The position numbers and the translations under genes are program-made. The notes below the pieces were generated by a model that worked only from the letters and a program-made list of their open reading frames with translations, was not told the DNA's origin and did no database searches. From Ichthyophthirius multifiliis (taxonomy: Eukaryota > Ciliophora > Oligohymenophorea > Hymenostomatida), in the NCBI RefSeq assembly GCF_000220395.1, contig NW_004086344.1, positions 62,001 through 126,000 on the forward strand: DNA of 64,000 nucleotides, read 5' to 3'. Numbering within the stretch: position 1 is the first letter of the stretch; each line of letters starts with the position of its first letter. Shown one piece after another: positions 12,095 to 25,138 of the stretch.

Positions 12095-13488
12095 TCATAA
12101 ATACTTCTCATCATTTTATTAAATTTTATCATTCAATCTTTAAGTTTCTTCATCAAAAAACATCAAACTTATTTCGTTTTTATTTTTTCCTTAAGTTTCT
12201 TTTACAAAATATTACACAAAAAATAAACATCCAAAACAAATACTAGCAAATATTGCAAAAAGAATCCAAAACTAACTAAATAATGGTAAAATAAAAGTAA
12301 GTAAAGCAACAGAAAACCAATTACATCCCGTAGCAATTGAAATTCCTTATTCAGGTAAAATTTCTGAATTATAAATCCAAACAACAGGTCCTAAAGAACA
12401 ATTGAAAGCAGAATAAAAAGCCAAAATGAAAAAAAAAGTATAAAATTTTACATCAAAAAACGATAATAAACAAACAAAAGTCTAAAAAACTCCACACCAA
12501 AATACTCCTACTAACAGAAGTTTTTTTCTTCCTAATTCATTAATATATTTACTTGCTAAAAACCCTGAACAAAACAAAACCATATTTGAAAAAAGATTAA
12601 AAATTCTTTACTAACCTTCATCTTCAATAAAGCTTGCCAAGATCTACATACTATACATTATTATTGCACATATTCCGCTAAACTATTGAAATATTTATAA
12701 ACTACAGCCTATTAAAAGCCTTTTTTTATACCTATAGCCGAATAAACTTTTTAGACTAATTTTAATTTATTATTTTGAATTTTAAATAGCCTATAATTCC
12801 TATTTAATATCTTCAATATATTCCTCTTTGTAAATTAATTATAAAATACAATATAATTCTTCTTATAATCCTTAGACTTTGTAATATAAAGGGGTTTCAA
12901 AATTAAAAAACGTCCACAAAATTAAAATTCTAAAAAGACAAAAAAAGCGGGCAATAAAAGCATGATTTTCCAATAATAAAAAATAAAAAAATCACCTTAA
13001 AAATAAACAAAAATTCCCAAAAAAGAACTTAAAATTAATCCCAAACCTATATTTTAATTAAAACATACACCCATTTTTCCTACAATTTCTAAAGGAGAAA
13101 TTTCCTATATATATTAAGGTATTAAAGAACTATTAATTCCAATAACAATTCCACATATAAATCGATTTATTAATAAATATATTATTTAAGGAAATAAAAC
13201 TACAATACATCCTATAATTCCTATAATATCAACTAGTATAAATGTATTTTTTAAAGAAAATTTCTAAATTATTTCTGAAGATATCATTGATCCTAAAAAA
13301 GCTCCTAAAGGTATAAATGAATTTATTAAAGATTAATAAATATAAATTTTATTTTATTCTATTTCATATGCTTCGATTATTCTTTTAGTTATGCAAGTGA
13401 TTACTCCTAAAGAATAACCAATAAATAAGGAGCCTAAACAACTATTTGAAACAATTAAAAATATTTAAAATGTTGATTTATGTTTCAT
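12095..13488 (-). CDS. MFS sugar transporter
   Basis: A major facilitator of the sugar porter type, about 465 residues and close to the family norm, with roughly 12 hydrophobic helices. It starts at ATG 13488 and stops at TGA 12095-12097. Helpful motifs are NRFICGIVIGINSSLIPQY then QEISP (the R-x-G-x-G...PxYxxEISP signature), NELGRKKLL (loop 8-9 GRR/K motif), and PVVWIYNSEILPEQG then ATGCNW (the PxxWxxxxEIxP signature). It would carry a hexose across the plasma or vacuolar membrane; the substrate is not predictable. An A7 run (12940-12946 on the plus strand) separates two frames, so a one-base indel lies there. No intron is evident. Confidence 0.85.
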
Positions 13489-14767
13489 TTTTATCTTTTT
13501 TAATAAATAAATAATAATAATAATTAATTAAATATCTAAGTTAATTTGTTAAAAGTTAAAATGAATGAAAATTTTGATTATAAAATTTATTTTATTTAAA
13601 AAATAAAATATTTTCAAGTAAGCTTCTAATGTTAAATTTATAGCATTTAAACTTATCTTAAAACCATCAAAATTCTATAAAATAACAATATGTATAGAAA
13701 ATAACCAAATATAAAATTAAGATTTCTACATTAGAATTTCAAAGCAATCAAATAATAAAAAGTTATAAAGAAATATAAAAAAATACGAATTCTAAATAAT
13801 AAAAAATTACAGAAATACAAATATGAAATAAATTTTGATTCATAAAATACATAAAAATCTTTAATTAATTAAAAAAAAATTAATTAAAGATAAAAAAATA
13901 TTAAAATTAGATGATTATAATAATTAATAAGTAAAATATTATTAAAAATTTCTAATAAGTAATAGAATAAAAGCTTTATTTTTTTTAAAAAAAAGAAGAA
14001 TTTTTTAGCCCAAAAGATTCTTTTTTAAATAAAATACTATATTTGATAATAAAATTTTAAAAAACTAAACTGAAATAAATAAACAAAAAAAAACAATTCA
14101 AATATCAAAAAAATCACAAAAGAAAATTAAAAAAAATAAATATTTTTTAGTAAATAAAAATTGTAAATTAATTAATTAATAAAAGAATTAATATGAAGAA
14201 AAAAAATAATTATTAATAAATTAATTAATAATAATAAAAAATATTCTATTTAAAATAAGAAAATGAAGAAATAAATTAATATTATATTATAAATAGAAAC
14301 TTAAAATTTTATTTAATATGATTAAAAATTACTTATTTAAAAAAAAAATACTAAATTTAATAAACTAATCAATTTAAATTAAAAAAAACATAAATTTAAA
14401 TTTAAGATAAGAAATTTAAAATAAAATTAAAAAACTGGTTTATATTTTCTTTAAAAGTAAATAATCATTAATAATAAAGTTTATTTAATTAATAATAATG
14501 AGATAAAAAAATCTTTTATAAATATTAATAAAAGTATCATTTATTAAGTCTAGAATTATTTATAATAAATAAATAATTTTTTGTTAAATATATATAAATT
14601 TATATAAAATATATAAATATATAAATATATAAATATTATTTTTTTATATTAATATATATATTTAATTATTAAATTATTAATTTATTTATTTAAATAAAAC
14701 AAGAAAATTATATTATTTTAATTTTTATTTTTTCTTTTTCTAGCTTTATAAATAACTTTTTTTTTTT
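13489..14767. other. AT-rich intergenic region
   Basis: No gene seen. AT-rich DNA with TTAATTAATTAA-type repeats around 14170-14250. Confidence 0.6.
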
Positions 14768-16941
14768 TCAAGCTAAATCATTAAATAAATCAGCATCTGT
14801 TTATAAACTATTATTTTCTTCTTCTCCTTTTTTCTTTTGATTTTATTTATTTTTTTCTTCTATATCTTTTTTCTTATTTTAGGTATCATCATCTTCATCT
14901 TTTTTTATTTTTTTAATTATTTTGTTTTAATAAATATCTTGATCATCTTCATTATCTTCTTCATTCTTAATTTCTTTTTTATTTCCTTTTTATTTTATTT
15001 TTTATTATTATTTGTAATCAATACTTTATCTTTCTTTATCTTTTTAATCTATATTATCTTTTTTATTTTCATTTTATTAATTATATTTTTTATTTTATTT
15101 TCTAAGGTTTTTATTACTTTCTTTTTTTTCTTTATCTTATATCTAATCCTAATCTTTTTTATTTTATTTCTATTTTATTTTATAATCATTATCTTAATCT
15201 TTATGATTTTCTTCATTTTCTTCATTTTCTTCATTATCTTCATTGCCTTCATTGTCTTCATTGTCTTCATTGTCTTCATTGTCTTCATTGTCTTTATTGC
15301 CTTTATTGCCTTTATTGTCTTCATTTTCTTTATTTTCTTCATTTTCTTCGTTTTCTTCATTTTCTTCATTTCCTTAATTTCCTTCATTTTCTTCATTTCC
15401 TTAATTTCCTTCATTTTCTTCATTTCTTACATTTCTTTCATTTCCTTCGAATTCATTTTAATCATTTTTTTAGTTATTTATTATTTTATTATTTTTTTCT
15501 TAATTTTAATTATTTTCAGTTTGTTAATTATTTTCATCTGGTTAATCAAGATTTTTTTTCTTATTTTTCTATTTATAATCTTCATTTTTTTATTAGTTTT
15601 TATTTTATTTAATATTATTATTGTTGTTTTGTTCTTCATCATCTTAATTATCTTCATTGTCTTATTTTTTTTTATCTTTATTAGTTTTTTGTTCTTTGTC
15701 ATCTTTATTTTATTCTTAATTTTTTTTTTTATTGTTATTTTGTTCTTCAATATCATCATCATCATCTTCTTACTTTTTATTTTTTTATTCTTTATCAGAT
15801 TTGACTATTTTTTTATTTTATTTTCCACCCTCATTTTCTTCTTTATATTATTTTTTGTTTTTTTTATTTTATTTTTCTTAATCTTAATCCTAATCCTAAT
15901 CCTAATCCTAATCCTAATCTTAAAATAAATCTTAATCTTAATATTAACCTTAATCCTAAACTTAATCTTAAACCTAATCTTAATCTTAATCATAATCTTA
16001 ATCTTAAACCTAATCTTAATCTTAATCTTAATCATAATCATAATATTAATCATAATCCTAATCTTAATCCTAGTTTTAATCATAATCCTAATCTTAATCC
16101 TAATCCTAATTCTAATCCTAATCCTAATCCTAATCCTAATCCTAATCCTAATCCTAATCCTAATCATAATCTTTATATTATTTTTTATTATTTTTTTATT
16201 TTGCATTTTCTTAATTTTCATTTTAAGTATTTATTTTTTTGTATTTTTTTTATTTGACATCATCTTCGTATTTATCTTCATCTTAATTTTCTTAATTTTA
16301 TTGTTTTTTATTGTTTTCTTGATTTCTATTCTCTTAGTTTTCATCCTAAATATTTATTCTTTTCTATTTTTTTTATTTGATATCATCTTTGTCTTTATCT
16401 TTATCTTCATCTTAATTTTCTTAATTTTATTATTTTTTATTGTTTTCTTGATTTCTATCCTCTTAATTTTCATCTTAAATATTTATTCTTTTCTATTTTT
16501 TTTATTTGACATCATCTTCATCCTTATTTTCAAAATAATTTTCTTCTTTTTATTATTTTTTATTGTTTTTTTATTTTCCGTTTTCTTAATTTTCATCTTA
16601 AGTATTTATTTTTTTCTATTTTTTTTATTTGACATCATCTTCATCCTTATTTTCAAAATAATTTTCTTCTTTTTATTATTTTTTATTTTTTTTCTATTTT
16701 TTTTATTCTATATTATCATCATCTTTATCTTCATCATCATTTTAATCTTCATCATAATCTTCATTTTCATCTTCGTTTTCATTTTCATTTTCATTTTCAT
16801 TTTCATATTAATCTTCATCTTCATCTTAATATTAATCTGAATTATCATCTTAATTTTTATATTATTTTTTATTGCTTTTTTTTTCTCCATCTTCTTAATT
16901 TTCATCTTATATTTTTATTTTTTTCTAGTTTTTTATTTACT

Positions 16942-17026
<85 letters not shown>

Positions 17027-18405
17027 ACTTCATCTTAATCTTTTTTTTCTTGTTTTTGTTTTTTTATATTTTTTTTTTTTTCACCATCATCCTAATTTTC
17101 ATCTTATATATTTATTTTTTTCAATTTGTTTTATTCTAAATCATCATCAAATTCTAGTATATCTTCATCTTCAGCTTCAGCTTCATCTTAGTTTTCTTCT
17201 TTTTATTATTTTTTATTTTTTTTATTGTTTTTTTATTTTTCATCCTCTTAATTTTCATTTTATTTTTTATTTTTTTTCTAATTATTTTACTCTTCTTTAT
17301 CATCAACTTCATATTCGTCTTTATTTTCTTCTTTTTATTATTTTTTATTATTTTTTTATTCTCTACTTTCTTAATTTTCATCTTATATATTTATTTTTTT
17401 CTATTTTTTTTATTTTTCATTATCATCTTCATCTTAATTTTCTTCTTTTTATTATTTTTTATTTTTTTTCTATTTATTTTATTCATCTTCTTAATTTTCA
17501 TCTTCTTTTTTATTTATTTTCTATTTTTTTTATTCATCTTCTTTTTTATCTTTTTTTTTATTTTCTTCTTTTTGTTATTTTTTTTTATTATTATTATCTT
17601 TTTATTCATCATCCTCTTAATTTACATCTTCTTTTTTATTTTTTTTCTATTTTTTTTATTCATCTTCCTAATTTTCTTCTTTTTATTATTTTTTATTTTT
17701 TTTATTATCTTTTTATTCTTCATCCTCTTAATTTTCATCTTATAAATTTATTATTTTCTTTTTGTTTTATTTTTCTCTATCATTATCATTTTAATCTTGA
17801 TTTTTCTTTTTCTTATTTTTTTACTCTTCATTATTCTTTTTCGTATTTTTATTTAAATATTTTTCTTCATTATCTTCTTCCTCTCCAGCTATTTTTTTAT
17901 TTTCTTCTTTACCACCGTCTTATTTTTAATTATTTTTTTATTCAATTTCATTAGTCTCTGGAGGCTCAACACCTTTTTCCCAATCTATTTAATTTAAAAT
18001 ATCCTAATCAGTTTAATTTTTTTCTGTATTAAGACATTTTGTTTATTCCTTATTTAAAACATATCCATTTGTGCAATTTCCACAAGTAAATTAATTCAAG
18101 TACTAATCACAATGTAAAATATCGCCTTTTAAACAATACAAAGAATCATCAGTTAAAAAATAAGTTTCCATACAAACTAAACAAGTATTCTCTTCGTCTG
18201 AAAGGAAGCAATTTTAAACTGCATTTTTATCTATTAATTAAAGTTCAATTACTTCTTATCTTTAAAAATGATATTTTATGCTATTTTTATAATTTGATTT
18301 CATGTTTGCTATATCGTTTTGTCTTTATGATAATATTTTTATTTAAAAGGATGATTATATTAATACGAAAAATATTAGTATTATAATTGCTTTTGAGTTT
18401 TTCAT
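14768..18405 (-). CDS. Very long low-complexity acidic secreted protein
   Basis: It starts at ATG 18405 with a clear signal peptide (MKNSKAIIILIFFVLIQSSF). A Cys-rich segment of about 100 residues follows (CLVCMETY, then HCDQYLNQFTCGNCTNGY), like the growth-factor-receptor/furin-type Cys modules of ciliate surface proteins. The remaining roughly 1,000 residues are simple repeats of Asp, Glu, Asn, Lys and Gln. They include an all-Asp run coded by (GAT)n at 16942-17024, Asp-Gln repeats coded by the GATTAG hexamer at 15882-16165, and Glu/Asn/Asp repeats near 15200-15430. The protein ends ...LQTDADLFNDLA with TGA 14768-14770. The start and end frames differ by one, so an intron or indel lies between. 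A polyanionic, calcium-binding secreted or granule protein is a reasonable inference, but no family is recognised. Confidence 0.65.
15882..16165 (-). repeat. Degenerate GATTAG hexamer repeat (codes Asp-Gln)
   Basis: Many copies of CCTAAT on the plus strand, perfect at 15885-15924 and 16092-16164 and degenerate in between. It lies inside the acidic gene, where GAT TAG reads Asp-Gln in the ciliate code. It is not the GGGGTT telomere repeat of Tetrahymena-type ciliates. Confidence 0.8.
16942..17024 (-). repeat. (ATC)n / poly-Asp tract
   Basis: About 28 uninterrupted ATC triplets on the plus strand. In the frame of the signal peptide this reads GAT, a pure Asp run. Confidence 0.9.
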
Positions 18406-18907
18406 TTATAAGATTATTATTTTTCTCTTATTTATTTATTTTTTCTTACTTTATTTACTTTTTTTTATTCGAATTTATCGTTTTATAATTTTTTTAATAT
18501 ATATATAATCTAAATTATAATAATAAATAAAAAACGAATAAAAATATTTTTTTTTATTATTAACCAAAAAAAAGAAGTAAAATATATATTTTAAATTAAT
18601 TTTTCATAAGATAAAAAAACTTCTTAGTATTAAACTTATCAATATAATTTTTAAAAATATTATATTGATTAGATTTAATTTAGTAAAATTAAAATATATT
18701 TTTTTTATTTTTTCTATATTATGATTATTTTGTATATTTTATAATTATGTTATTTTTCGCTTCGAATTTATTTCAAAATTTTGCCTTTTAGGATTTTTTA
18801 AAAATATATAAATATAATAAAAATCTTTTAAAGGTTATAATAGTATGAAATTTTAAAATTATAATAAATTTTATTTCATAAAATTTGTATTTTATAAAAA
18901 TATATTT

Positions 18908-18970
<63 letters not shown>

Positions 18971-20083
18971 AATTATAATAATAATAATAATAATAATTAT
19001 AATTATAGCAATAATATTAAATAATTAAATAGAAGATTTCAATATATTATAGGAAAATTATTATTTAATTTTAAATTTTTATTTTAAAAAAATAGATTTT
19101 ATTTCTTATATAAATTTTTTATTTGTTTTTATTAAATATTTTTTAATATAGTAATTAAAAAAAATATATGAATAATAATGCTTTGATTGAATTATTATAT
19201 GTCATTTATTAAACATCAATATTAATATATTTTATATTACATTTTTTTATGGTTTAATATCTGGGTTTTATAAATTATTTCTCTTTTGATAATATTAAAA
19301 TTATTTTTAATGACAAAACTTTACTGCAAAAATAATTTAATTATATTAAAAAAATAACTATATGGACTATATTATAAAGTATATATTTATTAAATAAAAG
19401 TTTTTAATATTTCAAATAATAAACCAAATTATACAAACAAAAACAAATTTAATTTGTATTTTTTCATAAAAAAAATATGAAATTTATAAATTATTTAATT
19501 TTTGAATTTTGTTTTGATTATTTCAAAAAAATAAATATTTTAATTAATAAATTCTATTTAATTTATATAGTCCATATTATTACTTTTTTGAAATATTTAA
19601 GTTTGGGTAAAATTTAGACATTAAAAATACTTTATGAAAAATAAAAAAGAAAAATTTAATTATCAAATAATTTATATAATTATATGTATTATCATGTGCT
19701 TTAGTTAATTTATAAATCTTTATTTTTATTTTATTTTTTAGTAAAGTAAATATATACATTATATCACCTCATAAAATTTTTATTTATTAAACTATAGTAT
19801 TTTAATTGATACATCAATATTTAATTAATATTAGTTATTTTTAATATTTTTTATTAATTTAACTCAATTAATCCTTTTTTTTATTGTATAATTCTATTTA
19901 TTTGTTATCTATTAAAATGTTAATAAAAAATTTCTAAGAAATCTCTATATTTTTAAAATTAATAATAGTATTTATTGTAAATTCAATATATTATATAATT
20001 TAATTAAATAACTAATATATATTTTTATTTAAAATCTTTGACTCCTAAAATTTTATATCAAATATATTATAAATATATGATAT
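18406..20083. other. AT-rich intergenic region with (AT)n and (AAT)n
   Basis: No gene seen. (AT)n at 18901-18956 runs straight into AAT repeats to about 19000. Confidence 0.6.
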
Positions 20084-21500
20084 TCAAAAATCATAATTAT
20101 TATCAATAAATCTATTAACTTTATTTTTAATAGCCCATGCTGTTCCAGAAGCAAGTGGTGCCTAATATTTTTAAATAATAATTTATTAATTATATTGAAA
20201 ACAATAATTAATACTTTAATAAAATTAACTGTAAACCCTTTATAAAAAGTTAAAATAATTCCTTCTTTTTTTATGGAATTTTTAATTAATTATTTATAAT
20301 TCCTAATATATATTTTAGAATAAATATTTTCTTTATTTTTTTTACATAATATGAGTTAATTCACCAGTTCTAAGCAATAAACCTTAAGCCTATTTTTTTT
20401 TCCTTATTATTTCAAAAGGATAAGATACTTAAATAAAAAAATATAAATATAAATAGACTTTACAAACAAATAAAAGAAAAAAACTTAGCTAAGATATTGT
20501 AGCTCCAATTGATCCAAATAAGAAATCGACATACCATTTTCTAGAAAAATCTAAATAATTATTAAATGCGTATTACTTTAGATTAGTAACTATAAAAAAG
20601 CCTGACCCATGATAAAATAAAATTCCCTTTTTAAAAAAATATTAAAACATTTATTTAATTTTAATAATATACAAACATGGCTAAAGTCATTCCACTATAA
20701 AATCCAATTGTTCCTTCTGTTTTATGGATAACTTTTATTGCATCAAAAAAGTTTTTATATTAAAAGCTATCTTTTTGCATAGCTAGCCTTGTTCTTTATT
20801 TTATATTATATATTAAAATAAAAGGCATTTTATTTACCTTATTAATTCTAAAGGATAACATATTGATTAAGAAATTATTCCTGAAATAGCTCCAATAGAA
20901 AATAATAATAATTATTTTTTAATTTCATTGTCTGTTTAATATTTCAAATATACATTCTATTATTAAATGTATTATAATTTAAAAAAAAAAAAATATAAAA
21001 AAATCAATCAAAGAATTTTCTATTATTTATACATTTTTTAAATAATCAAAAGTTGAAAAGTTCTTTTTTTATTTATTATTTTTTTTTGTTAAAAAAAATT
21101 AAATTGATTTACTCATTTTTAAGAAAATTAATATTATTACAATTGATGAAAAAGGTATTATTCTTATCAAATTTGCACTGTTTCCTCTCCATAAATTTAA
21201 TACTCCATGTTTTTTTACAATATACTTAGCTTCTTTCAAGGCAATAGTATATTTGAATTATATGTCTCTTGTCTAATAATTATTTTTTGTAAATTTAATT
21301 TTTTAATATTTATTATATTTTACAATAAATATATATTTTATTCTTTCAAAAGGTGCTGATATTGTTTTTCCACACATTCCTGCAATACCTCCTTTTTATG
21401 GAATATTTTAAACTATAATAAATATTATTTTACCTGAAATAAAGCTTTTAAAATATTTATAATCATCTTTATCAGTATTTTCAAAATGTTTTTTATTCAT
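20084..21500 (-). CDS. Mitochondrial carrier family protein (SLC25 type)
   Basis: Six or more exons join into a carrier of about 300 residues with the three expected repeats. The first reads GGIAGMCGKTISAPFERIK and ends with LWRGNSANLIRIIP. The second reads GAISGIISQSICYPLELIR then TRLAMQ and FYSGM. The third reads GSIGATISQ then SYPFEIIR and YKGF. The Px[DE]xx[RK] motif is present in all three. The start is ATG 21500 and the stop TGA 20084-20086. It works in the inner mitochondrial membrane. The first-repeat pattern resembles adenine-nucleotide, ATP-Mg/Pi and CoA carriers, but the substrate cannot be settled. Introns split each repeat and all are short. Confidence 0.85.
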
Positions 21501-23932
21501 TGTTTTTTTTATTATTAAGAATATTTTTTAATATTTTATTTTATTTTAATATATATTTTTTATATCATATAAATTAAAAAATTAATTAAAATTATTAATA
21601 TATAATATAATTTTAAAATATTTCTTTTTTCTATCACTTTATAAAATAATAATTTTATTATTTGTAAAAATATAACATAATTGAATATATTTTTATCTTA
21701 ATTAATTATTTTAAGTCGTTTGTTATATTTTAAAATAAATTTTATAGATAAATCAAAATAACTAATAATGAATTTATATAATGTTTACATTTTTTTGATA
21801 ATAATTTATTCATTTAATATAATTATTATTTTATATAATATACATATTACATAATAATATATATTTTAAAGTCTTTTAATGATTTTAATGCTAATTATAT
21901 TAATTTTTTAAAAATACAAAATTATAATTAGTTTTTTAATATATTTATATATATATATATGTAAATTTAAAATTAACTTTTTATAATTAGATTATTAGTT
22001 ACACGAAAAATCTTGAACATAGCCATTTTAATCCTATTTTAATTTTGAAAAAAAACATTTCTTTAAAATTTTCTTATAAAATGACTACTATAATAATGTC
22101 CTTTTTATTCTAACATATTATATATATAAAGTAAATTTATATATATTAATTGTATTTATAAAAAAAAAAATATTAATGGAAAAACTAAATTGTATATTTA
22201 ATTTACTGCAATTAAAAATACTAGTCAAAAAAATATATAATTCAAATTAAATTTACATCAAAACTTTATTATTTTCATGAAAAAATTCCACTATTTTTTT
22301 TAGGTATAAAAAAATGATTTTTTTTTTATATAACCGTGATAGTGATATTTATTATATAAGGATAACTTTATATTATATTCTTCTCTTATTAAAATAATAA
22401 TAAATATTATTTCCTTAGTATAATACATTAATTAGATATTATCTATAAAATAAATTCTAAAAATTAAATCATAATACTTTACATTTTTATTAATAAGATA
22501 GTCTATAGTTTGCAAATATAAAATTATATATTTTCTTTTACAGTTTTTTACTTTTTTTCTATATTTAAGTTAATATCATATTAAGCTTAATTTGCCTATA
22601 GAAAATAATTTATAAAATATTTTAGAATTATTATTAAAAAGTAACAATTTTTTCTATTATAATAATTTTTACATATGTATTATTTATTTATTTAAATTAT
22701 AATTAATATAGATTATTAATTTGCACTTAGTCTTAGCATATAGTTCTTAGTTTGTTTGTCAAAATTATGTTTATTAGTTATTAATTACCCGTTTTTACAA
22801 TTATATTTTAATATAGAAGAATCTTTAAATTATTTTTTTTATGATATAATGCTATATATATGATGTATTCATTTATTAAGAATCCCCAAATTATAAATGG
22901 CGTTTTAAAGACAATAAATTAATTGTACAAATACATTAAACTAATTTATTGATTTATAATTTGTATATGTTTTTAATTATAACTATTATTTTTTTATCAC
23001 AATTAAAAAATTTATTAAGTTTTGAAATTTATTATAATTTTTTTTTTTTTAATAAAATAAAAATATTATAAATTAGAGAAATTAAATGGCAATTTATAAA
23101 AATTATTAAATTTTTAAAATTTAATTTATTTTTTAATAATAGGTTTATTAAATAAAGATAACCGAAATTATTGTTAAAATTAAAAATTAGCAATTAATTA
23201 AATTAAAATATTTAAATCGTCGAATTAATAGAATATTTTTTTTAGCATTAAAATTTGAAAACTATTGTAAAATTTATTATTTTGGTATTATTTTTTTATA
23301 ATACAATTTGTATATTATTTTAAATTAATTTAATATAATAATATTGTAAAGATTATAATGATTTATAATAAATTATTTTTTAAAAATTTTAAATATATTT
23401 TATAATATAGGCTTTTTAGTATTTTAATATACCTTCCTTAATATTATAAAAATGACTCTAAAAACCTTAATTAAAATAATTTAAAAATTGATTAAAGAAT
23501 TTTTATTATAAAATACTTAATTATAAAAAATTAACAGTAAAATGATTAAAATATTTTTTTTATTCAAATTGTTTATTTTAATATTTCATTAAAAACTTTT
23601 TTAAAAACTCGATCAATAAAAAAATGCATTGCATTATTATAAGTTTTTTTGTTTAGCCTTTTTTAATTTTGGTTGAAATTTTTTTAAAAAATTATAGAAA
23701 ATATAAGAAATATTAATTTATGTTACAATTTTAATATATATACATATAATGTTATAATAATATTTATTTATTTATTTTTTTAAAAAAAAGATATTTAAAA
23801 TAATCAATAATATATAAAAATAAAATAAGATAAGATAAAATAAAATAAAATAAAATATAAAATAAAATAAAATTAAAAATATATTAAATCATAAAATATT
23901 TTTAAGTATTTATATTGATAATAAAATATATA
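21501..23932. other. Long AT-rich intergenic region
   Basis: No gene seen in about 2.4 kb. The two flanking genes are both mitochondrial carriers in divergent orientation, so regulatory DNA for both probably lies here, but no motif stands out. Confidence 0.6.
23819..23876. repeat. (AAAAT)n-like repeat upstream of the ADP/ATP carrier
   Basis: About ten pentamers of the AAAAT/AAGAT type just 5' of the carrier start. Confidence 0.8.
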
Positions 23933-24900
23933 ATGCAAAATTTTTAAAATGAGCATTCATACAAAAGATTTATATTAGATTTTTTATCAGGAGGAGTCGC
24001 AGGGGCAATATCAAAAACAGTAGCTGCTCCAATTGAGAGAGTAAAATTGCTAATGCAAACCGGAACAGAAAATTTGAAATTGACTCGCCCATATAAAAGC
24101 ATAGCAGAATGTTTTACTAGATGTATAAAAGAAGAAGGAGTACTATCATTATGGAGAGGTAATAGTGTAAATGTAATAAGGTAAATTAAATAAATAAGAA
24201 AAAAAAAATTAATTAAAAAAAAAAAAATTAAAAAAGATATTTCCCAACACAGGCATTAAATTTTTCATTTAAAGAAAAATTTAATTCCATATTTAATCCT
24301 TTTGATCCAAAAAAATAAAAAAGTCTATTTTTTTGGGGTTCAATATTATCTGGAGGGTTAGCTGGTTGTGCAACCATATGCTTTGTCTACCCTTTAGACT
24401 TTACAAGAACTAGATTAAGTGTAGACCTTGGGAGGTAAAAAAGTGATCGTTAGTTTACAGGAATAATTGATTGTATGAAAAAAGTTTACAAAACAGATGG
24501 CATAAGAGGAACTTATTAAGGATTCGGAATGTGCCTTTTCGGTATTTTTGTTTATAGAGGACTTTATTTTGGAACATATGATTCTGGTAAATAAATGCTT
24601 CTTCCTTTAGATAAGAAAGATAATTTAATATGGAAGTTCTTTTTTGCACAGTCAGTTGTTATTTTTAGTGAAACTGTTTCGTATCCAACTGATACAGTCA
24701 AAAGAAAAATGATGATGTAAAGTGCAAGAGGAGGATAAGTATTATATAAAAACTCGATCGACTGCTGTATTTAAATGTATTAAAAATTCGGAGTTAAATC
24801 TTTTTACATTGGAAACATGTCTAATATTATTAGAAGTTTTGGATCATCATTGTGCTTAGTTCTTTATGATGAAATTAGAGAATATTCACTTAAGTATTGA
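23933..24900 (+). CDS. ADP/ATP carrier-like mitochondrial carrier
   Basis: Two exons (intron 24181-24236) give about 303 residues, normal for the family. Repeat 1 has [27 protein letters not shown] and ends [20 protein letters not shown]. Repeat 2 has [22 protein letters not shown], and repeat 3 has [18 protein letters not shown]. The conserved [18 protein letters not shown] and the RRRMMM-like KRKMMM signature point to the ADP/ATP translocase rather than other carriers. The signature has Lys for its first Arg-pair member. The protein exchanges ADP for ATP across the inner mitochondrial membrane. TGA is at 24898-24900. Confidence 0.92.
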
Positions 24901-25138
24901 TTTCTTTTTTTATTTTTTTTTGGGATTTGCTAGTATTTTATATATATTTATGTGTATAATGTTTGGTTTATTAAATTTATTTAATTAAAATTAATTTTTT
25001 ATACGTGTATATATGTTTTATTAATTATTTCTATTTTATTTAAAAATTATATACTATTTAAATATTTTTATAATAAATAAAATTATTTTTTTAAAATTAT
25101 CAAAAACAATTTTTCAAGCGAGAGTTAAGGGAAAAAAA

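Noticed and set aside
12202-12384. Minus-strand ORF of 60 residues
   Set aside because: Wrong frame of the sugar transporter; the transporter frame keeps the PxxW and EILPE signatures.
14837-15928. A 363-residue plus-strand ORF of Phe, Ile and Leu
   Set aside because: It is the complement of the acidic Asp/Glu/Asn repeat gene on the minus strand; an almost all-Phe/Ile protein is not credible.
15882-16165. Interstitial telomere array
   Set aside because: The unit is GATTAG, not GGGGTT, and it reads as Asp-Gln in the resident gene.
15175-16221. Minus-strand ORFs of Met-Lys and Arg-Ile repeats
   Set aside because: They are shifted frames of the same repeats. The frame giving Glu/Asp/Asn and Asp-Gln fits the acidic protein with the signal peptide.
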